This document shows positions 60,166 to 64,000 of a DNA stretch of 64,000 bases, piece by piece. The stretch is from assembly GCF_001428005.1 (NCBI RefSeq), contig NZ_LMSB01000003.1:1-64000 (forward strand), read 5' to 3'. Origin of the DNA: Arthrobacter sp. Soil736. GTDB lineage: Bacteria > Actinomycetota > Actinomycetes > Actinomycetales > Micrococcaceae. The notes beneath the pieces are model-generated. The model worked only from the letters and a program-made list of their open reading frames with translations. It was not told the DNA's origin and did no database searches. Position numbers and translations under genes: made by a program. Position 1 is the first letter of the stretch, and the number at the start of each line of letters is the position of its first letter.

Positions 60166-60539
60166 CGCGCACCTGCCAGGGATCCGCGGGTCCGCTTGGC
60201 GTCGAGCGCCAGCAGGCCCAGGGTGACCAGCGACAGGAGGCACACCGCCACCGGCGGGGACCAGGTCCGCGAAAAGACCATGGCCGTGGCGACGACTGTG
60301 GAGAGCGCGAGGCTGGAAGCCACGGCAATGGACACAGCCAGCGGGAGCATACTGCGCGTTTCGGGACCGTCCGGCGGGCCGAACCGAAGAAGCATGACCA
60401 GGGCCGTGCCGGGTCCTGCCAGCATCAGCAGGCCGATCACCACCAGCCTCAGTCCCTCCGGCCCGAAGAATGAGAGCGGTATCGCGGCGACGGCGATGCC
60501 GCCCACCGCATACGTCACGTACTTTCGATCAAATGCCAT
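60162..60539 (-). CDS. Four-helix membrane protein, hypothetical
   Basis: A 125-residue protein (MAFDRKYVTYAVGGIAVAAIPLSFFGPEGLRLVVIGLLMLAGPG). Hydrophobic segments lie at about 9-27, 31-50, 66-86 and 92-108. It starts within the end of the large membrane protein gene (11-base overlap). No family recognised; the order of genes suggests joint action with the 659-residue protein. Confidence 0.75.
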   Translation of the reverse strand: MAFDRKYVTYAVGGIAVAAIPLSFFGPEGLRLVVIGLLMLAGPGTALVMLLRFGPPDGPETRSMLPLAVSIAVASSLALSTVVATAMVFSRTWSPPVAVCLLSLVTLGLLALDAKRTRGSLAGAR

Positions 60540-62508
60540 TGCCTGCTCCTTTGATGTGGAAGACCACGCCGCCGGCCTCATCGAACACTTTCGTCCAGCC
60601 GGGGCTGGCGCCGCACGTCGCAATGAAGTGGTCAAGATCCCCGGGTGGCGTTATCTCGAGAAGTTCCGCGGCCCGTTTTTGGCTTGTTGTGATGATCAGG
60701 TAGGCGCCTGTCCGCTGCGCTATCCTGTTCGTTGAATCGCACGTCAGCGGGGCGGCGTCGGGCCGTGGCTGGATCGACAGAAGCTCCCGGTAGTCGTACT
60801 CGGAGTACTTCTGGAACTGCCACGGGGTGTCATGTACCGCTTCGATGAGGATTGATCCTGCCGGGGCTGTCGCGTAGAGCCGGTTGACCAGGGCGACTTC
60901 TTCCGGCGTGAATTTCTCCATGCTGTCATTGCCGTAGCGGGTCACCACGGTGGCGGTGGCCAGAAGCGATCCCAGCACCAGCAGCGCAATGGTCCGTTTC
61001 CAGCCGGGCGCGCCCTGCCTGTCCGGTATCAGGATCAGCACGGCGAGGCAGGCCGCGAACGGCAGGCTGAAGAGGTAGAGGCGAAGGAGCAGCTCGCCGC
61101 CGTAGGGCTGGCCGGGAATCAGGGCCAGCGGTGCCAGCGCCCCCACCGCCGCGGTGAGCCAGGCGGTCCGCCGCCTGTGGGCCATGATGGCCCCCACTGC
61201 GGCCAGGACCCAGACGAACGCCACTTCGGCCAGCCGCGTGTAGACCACCATCACGTGGTCCTCGCTGCCGTTGACGCGGTGTGTTACGGCGCCGAGGGTG
61301 TTTGCCTGGACATCGCCGAACGATCCGAACAGCTGGGGCAAGTGACCCTCGAAGTAGGCGGAGGCCACGAACACCAGCCAGCCGATCGGCAGGACCGCGG
61401 CGAGGATGGGCAGGTAGCGCAGGCGCAGGCGGCCGGTCAGGACGAAGAGCGCCAGGACGGGGATCACCGCGAAGGGTGTGAGCTGGTGCGAAGCCGTCAT
61501 GGCCACGAGGAACCCCGCACAGACCACCAGCAGGACGGCCGCGTCCGCCGGAGGAGGGCTCGCCATGCCCTGGTGGGGCACCGTGGGGTCAAGTTTGGCC
61601 ACGGTGTGGGCCAGCGATCTTGTAAACGGCTTGCTGCCGGTGGGCCAGGCCCATCCGCTGAACACGCTCAGGAGGCAGGCGAGCAGGGTGACAAGGAGCA
61701 TGAAGGCGTACGCCTGGGGGGACAGGTAGTCCTGCCCGACCCAGCTGGTCAGGTAAAAAATCCAGACGCCGGCCCACGCCTGCCGTGGCTGGGAGGTCAG
61801 TCTCGTTGCCAGCGCCAGCAGCGGCGCCAGCAGCAGCAGGTTGATTCCCAGGGGCGCCCACGTCGCGAGGCCCATGAGGTCCCGGACTCCGGTGGCGCCG
61901 GACAGCAGCCCCAGGAGATCGAAGAAGCCGGGCCAGTTGAAGTACGCATCAAGATTCGGGTCCAGCTGGCCGGACTTTGCGATGTGGTCGGCAATGCCGA
62001 GGTGCCGGTAGCTGGCCTCGAGGCGGGGCAGGCCGTGAACGATGGGATCCGCCGCATGCAGGATGACCACCAGGACCACGACCTGGCCGGCCAGCAGCGC
62101 CGGCGTGTACCGGCGCAGATTCAGTGTGGCCACGAACCCGGCCAGGCTGAGTGCGAGGGCGACGAAGTAGACGGGCGGAAGTGCCTCGACGAGCCCCGTC
62201 CCGCCGATCCGCGCGGGATCCACGCTCAGCAGGCTCCAGATTCCCAGCGCCAGGGCTACCGCGGCCAGTCCGGCCAGGGCGGCCAGCTGCCAGGGACGCG
62301 ACGATTCATGACGGACGACGGCGGGAGGAACAGTGCCGCCGTGTTTGGCGCCGCTGTGCTTGATTTCGGCATGCTTGGTATCGCCGTGCTTGCCGTCATG
62401 ACGCCCATCGCCGTGCTTGGCCCCGCCGTGCTTCGTGTCGGTGTGGCGGTGGGGTGCGGGGGACAGAGGAGCCGTCGGTGGTGCGGACGGAGTGGGTTCG
62501 GGTGTCAT
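60529..62508 (-). CDS. Large polytopic membrane protein (GT-C-like) with His/Lys-rich N-terminus
   Basis: A 659-residue protein. Residues 20-60 are a repeat of KHG-type units (HTDTKHGGAKHGDGRHDGKHGDTKHAEIKHSGAKHGG). About 12-13 helices follow from residue 75, with loop residues NLDAYFNWPGFFDLLG after the first helices and a soluble C-terminal domain from about 540. The layout recalls GT-C glycosyltransferases/O-antigen-polymerase-like proteins, but I see no firm catalytic motif. The His-rich tail may bind metal. It overlaps the flippase gene by four bases. Confidence 0.75.
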   Translation of the reverse strand: MTPEPTPSAPPTAPLSPAPHRHTDTKHGGAKHGDGRHDGKHGDTKHAEIKHSGAKHGGTVPPAVVRHESSRPWQLAALAGLAAVALALGIWSLLSVDPARIGGTGLVEALPPVYFVALALSLAGFVATLNLRRYTPALLAGQVVVLVVILHAADPIVHGLPRLEASYRHLGIADHIAKSGQLDPNLDAYFNWPGFFDLLGLLSGATGVRDLMGLATWAPLGINLLLLAPLLALATRLTSQPRQAWAGVWIFYLTSWVGQDYLSPQAYAFMLLVTLLACLLSVFSGWAWPTGSKPFTRSLAHTVAKLDPTVPHQGMASPPPADAAVLLVVCAGFLVAMTASHQLTPFAVIPVLALFVLTGRLRLRYLPILAAVLPIGWLVFVASAYFEGHLPQLFGSFGDVQANTLGAVTHRVNGSEDHVMVVYTRLAEVAFVWVLAAVGAIMAHRRRTAWLTAAVGALAPLALIPGQPYGGELLLRLYLFSLPFAACLAVLILIPDRQGAPGWKRTIALLVLGSLLATATVVTRYGNDSMEKFTPEEVALVNRLYATAPAGSILIEAVHDTPWQFQKYSEYDYRELLSIQPRPDAAPLTCDSTNRIAQRTGAYLIITTSQKRAAELLEITPPGDLDHFIATCGASPGWTKVFDEAGGVVFHIKGAGNGI

Positions 62509-63986
62509 GGTTTCTCGATTCCAGTCGACTGGTTGAGTGCCGCTGGCGGAACCTCGACGGGGTCAGCGGCGGGCAGGGCTAAGCTCAGCTTTCTGAGGCG
62601 GAAAATGGCGATCAGCGCGGCCGCCGCCTGGGCAGCGGACCACAGCACAGAGACTCCGGTAAGGCCGTACTCCTGGGCGGTGAATGCGGCAGGCGCCACC
62701 ACCAGGGCGGCAGCGAGGACAGCCACGCCCGTGGCCTCGACGAGGCGCCCGCGCGCGCGGCACAGGCCGTAGTAGACCTGGGTTACGCAGCTCAGAAGCA
62801 GCGCCGGCACCAGGACGGGCAGCAAAATCCAGGCCGCCGCGTATTGCGGGCCAAGGAAGCCCAGAAGGGAAGGTCCGGCCAGGAGCAGGATGGCCCCGGC
62901 CGCGAGCGTGAGGGCCAGGCTGGCCCTGAGTGCCGAGGATACCAGGCCCGGTTTTGGCCGGACTCCGGCAAGCGCGGTCTGCAGCGAGAATCCGGCGGAT
63001 TGCGGGACAAAGAAGACGGCTGAGGCCATCATCCACACGATGTACCAGGAGGCAGTCGAGGCCGGGCCGAGGGTCGCGGCAACGATCAGCGGAAGCAGAT
63101 AGCCGGGGGCGCGATCCGCGAGCATCAGGGCGTGGTTCGGAAGTCCCGGTTTCAGCAGTGCGACGGCGGGACCGGGCCTGAGCCCGCCCCTCCAGTCAGG
63201 CGATACGCCCGCGCGGCGGAGCTGGCGCAGTCCCACGAGCACGCTGGCCAGGGCGCCGGCACCTACGGCACCCACCACTACCGTCAGTTCGCGGAGCCCG
63301 GTGGCCAGTGCGCCGCCCAGGGCGGCGAGCTGCACCAGGCTTTGCACGAGGCTCCGGACCAGGGCTCGGTCGGCGCGCTCCTGTGCGACTCCCACATGGT
63401 CCAGCTGGTAGGCGGCGGCAGCCAAAACGGCTGTCGCCACGAAAATGGCCGTCACGACGGGGTCGTGCCAGGCCAGGCCGACGCCCGAACCCAGCGCGAA
63501 CGTCACGCCCGCCACGGCGCCGGCCACGACGACGGTGGAGACCCCAACGGTCAGCAGGCTGCTGGCAATCAGGCGGCGTCCGCCGTCGGACTGTCCGGGG
63601 AGGAGGGTGAGCGTCGCCTGCCCGACACCGAGCATTCCGAACTGAACGGTCAGCAGGGCGGCGGCCATCACGGCGGAGCCCATGCCGATTTGATCCGGGT
63701 GCAGCATGAGCGCCGCGAGTGCCCAGAAAAGGAAGCCCGTCACCATGGGGACCACCCTGGCGGCCGTGAGCCAGGCGGTGTTGCCGCCCACGGACAGCCC
63801 GGCGCCCCGAGGTCGCAGGATCTCGCCGAACATGGCCCCGTAGTTATAGAGCATGAAACCGGCCCAGTAGGGGAGGAAGCGCGGCTCGTGCAGCAGGGAC
63901 AAGCCCATGCCCCGAACCGTGGCCAGCAGGGGCAATGCCAGCATCCAGCCGGCTCGGGCAGGGTGCTTGCGGATGGTGCGGGCCAT
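62505..63986 (-). CDS. Polysaccharide flippase-like protein (Wzx/MATE-type)
   Basis: A 493-residue protein with about 12-14 helices. Repeated patterns (LPNHALMLADRAPGYLLPLIVAATLGP, SAGFSLQTALAGVRPKPG) fit the polysaccharide-transport branch of the MVF/MATE superfamily, which flips lipid-linked oligosaccharides. A GGA precedes the ATG at 63986, 14 bases from the window edge, so the true start could lie outside. It heads the operon seen here. Confidence 0.78.
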   Translation of the reverse strand: MARTIRKHPARAGWMLALPLLATVRGMGLSLLHEPRFLPYWAGFMLYNYGAMFGEILRPRGAGLSVGGNTAWLTAARVVPMVTGFLFWALAALMLHPDQIGMGSAVMAAALLTVQFGMLGVGQATLTLLPGQSDGGRRLIASSLLTVGVSTVVVAGAVAGVTFALGSGVGLAWHDPVVTAIFVATAVLAAAAYQLDHVGVAQERADRALVRSLVQSLVQLAALGGALATGLRELTVVVGAVGAGALASVLVGLRQLRRAGVSPDWRGGLRPGPAVALLKPGLPNHALMLADRAPGYLLPLIVAATLGPASTASWYIVWMMASAVFFVPQSAGFSLQTALAGVRPKPGLVSSALRASLALTLAAGAILLLAGPSLLGFLGPQYAAAWILLPVLVPALLLSCVTQVYYGLCRARGRLVEATGVAVLAAALVVAPAAFTAQEYGLTGVSVLWSAAQAAAALIAIFRLRKLSLALPAADPVEVPPAALNQSTGIEKP

Positions 63987-64000
63987 TCCGGCGCCGTCCT

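Overview
The window is high-GC DNA with frequent GTG starts, ATGA/GTGA stop-start overlaps and intergenic hairpins. The gene set (SigL-type ECF sigma factor, SulP-carbonic anhydrase fusion, sugar ABC importer lacking its ATPase, SoxR without SoxS, SWIM-SNF2 helicase, guanidine-III riboswitch) points to an actinobacterium of the Micrococcaceae, most like Arthrobacter/Pseudarthrobacter. That placement is inferred from gene content, not from a marker gene. No tRNA, rRNA, CRISPR array or prophage was seen.

Layout. 1-2.5 kb: small hypothetical genes next to a decayed IS110-type transposase. 2.8-10.1 kb: a GntR regulator diverging from a transporter and five co-directional enzyme genes. Their families match the D-apionate pathway: ApnO (oxidation-isomerisation), OiaC (decarboxylation to L-erythrulose), LerK (kinase), LerI and DerI (isomerases) giving D-erythrose 4-phosphate. 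10.2-14 kb: a frameshifted alpha/beta hydrolase and a SulP-carbonic anhydrase fusion. 14-17.7 kb: a second GntR operon (SAF-domain oxidoreductase, regulator, MHS transporter) of unknown substrate. 18-23 kb: SNF2 helicase and an acidic DMP19-like protein. 23-29 kb: a LacI-controlled fructan/sucrose cassette (binding protein, two permeases, intracellular GH32). 29-34 kb: a SigL/RslA-like pair with two matching ECF promoters, one driving a divergent lipoprotein; then DUF1206 and trmB.

34-44 kb: flavin monooxygenase, CynX-like MFS, an AsnC-flanked amidohydrolase plus MHS transporter, a SoxR-controlled efflux pump, and small enzymes. Three palindromic intergenic elements of exactly 66 bp, with shared ends and different cores, lie in this part. 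44-47.6 kb: nirBD preceded by an unrecognised small gene. 47.7-54.7 kb: CycA-type permease, a structured leader before a DEAD-box helicase, metallo-beta-lactamase-fold hydrolase, aldo/keto reductase, and an SMR pair under a guanidine-III riboswitch. 54.8-59.1 kb: ferritin, HutD, TrpF, YccF, ArsR-SRPBCC pair, DUF4031-HD protein. 59.1-64 kb: part of a surface-polysaccharide type locus (flippase, large membrane protein with a His/Lys-rich N-terminus, two small membrane proteins, secreted jelly-roll protein) that probably continues beyond the right edge.

The most noteworthy items are the predicted apionate operon, the 66-bp palindrome family, the paired SigL-type promoters, the guanidine-III riboswitch, the helicase leader, and the SAF-oxidoreductase operon.
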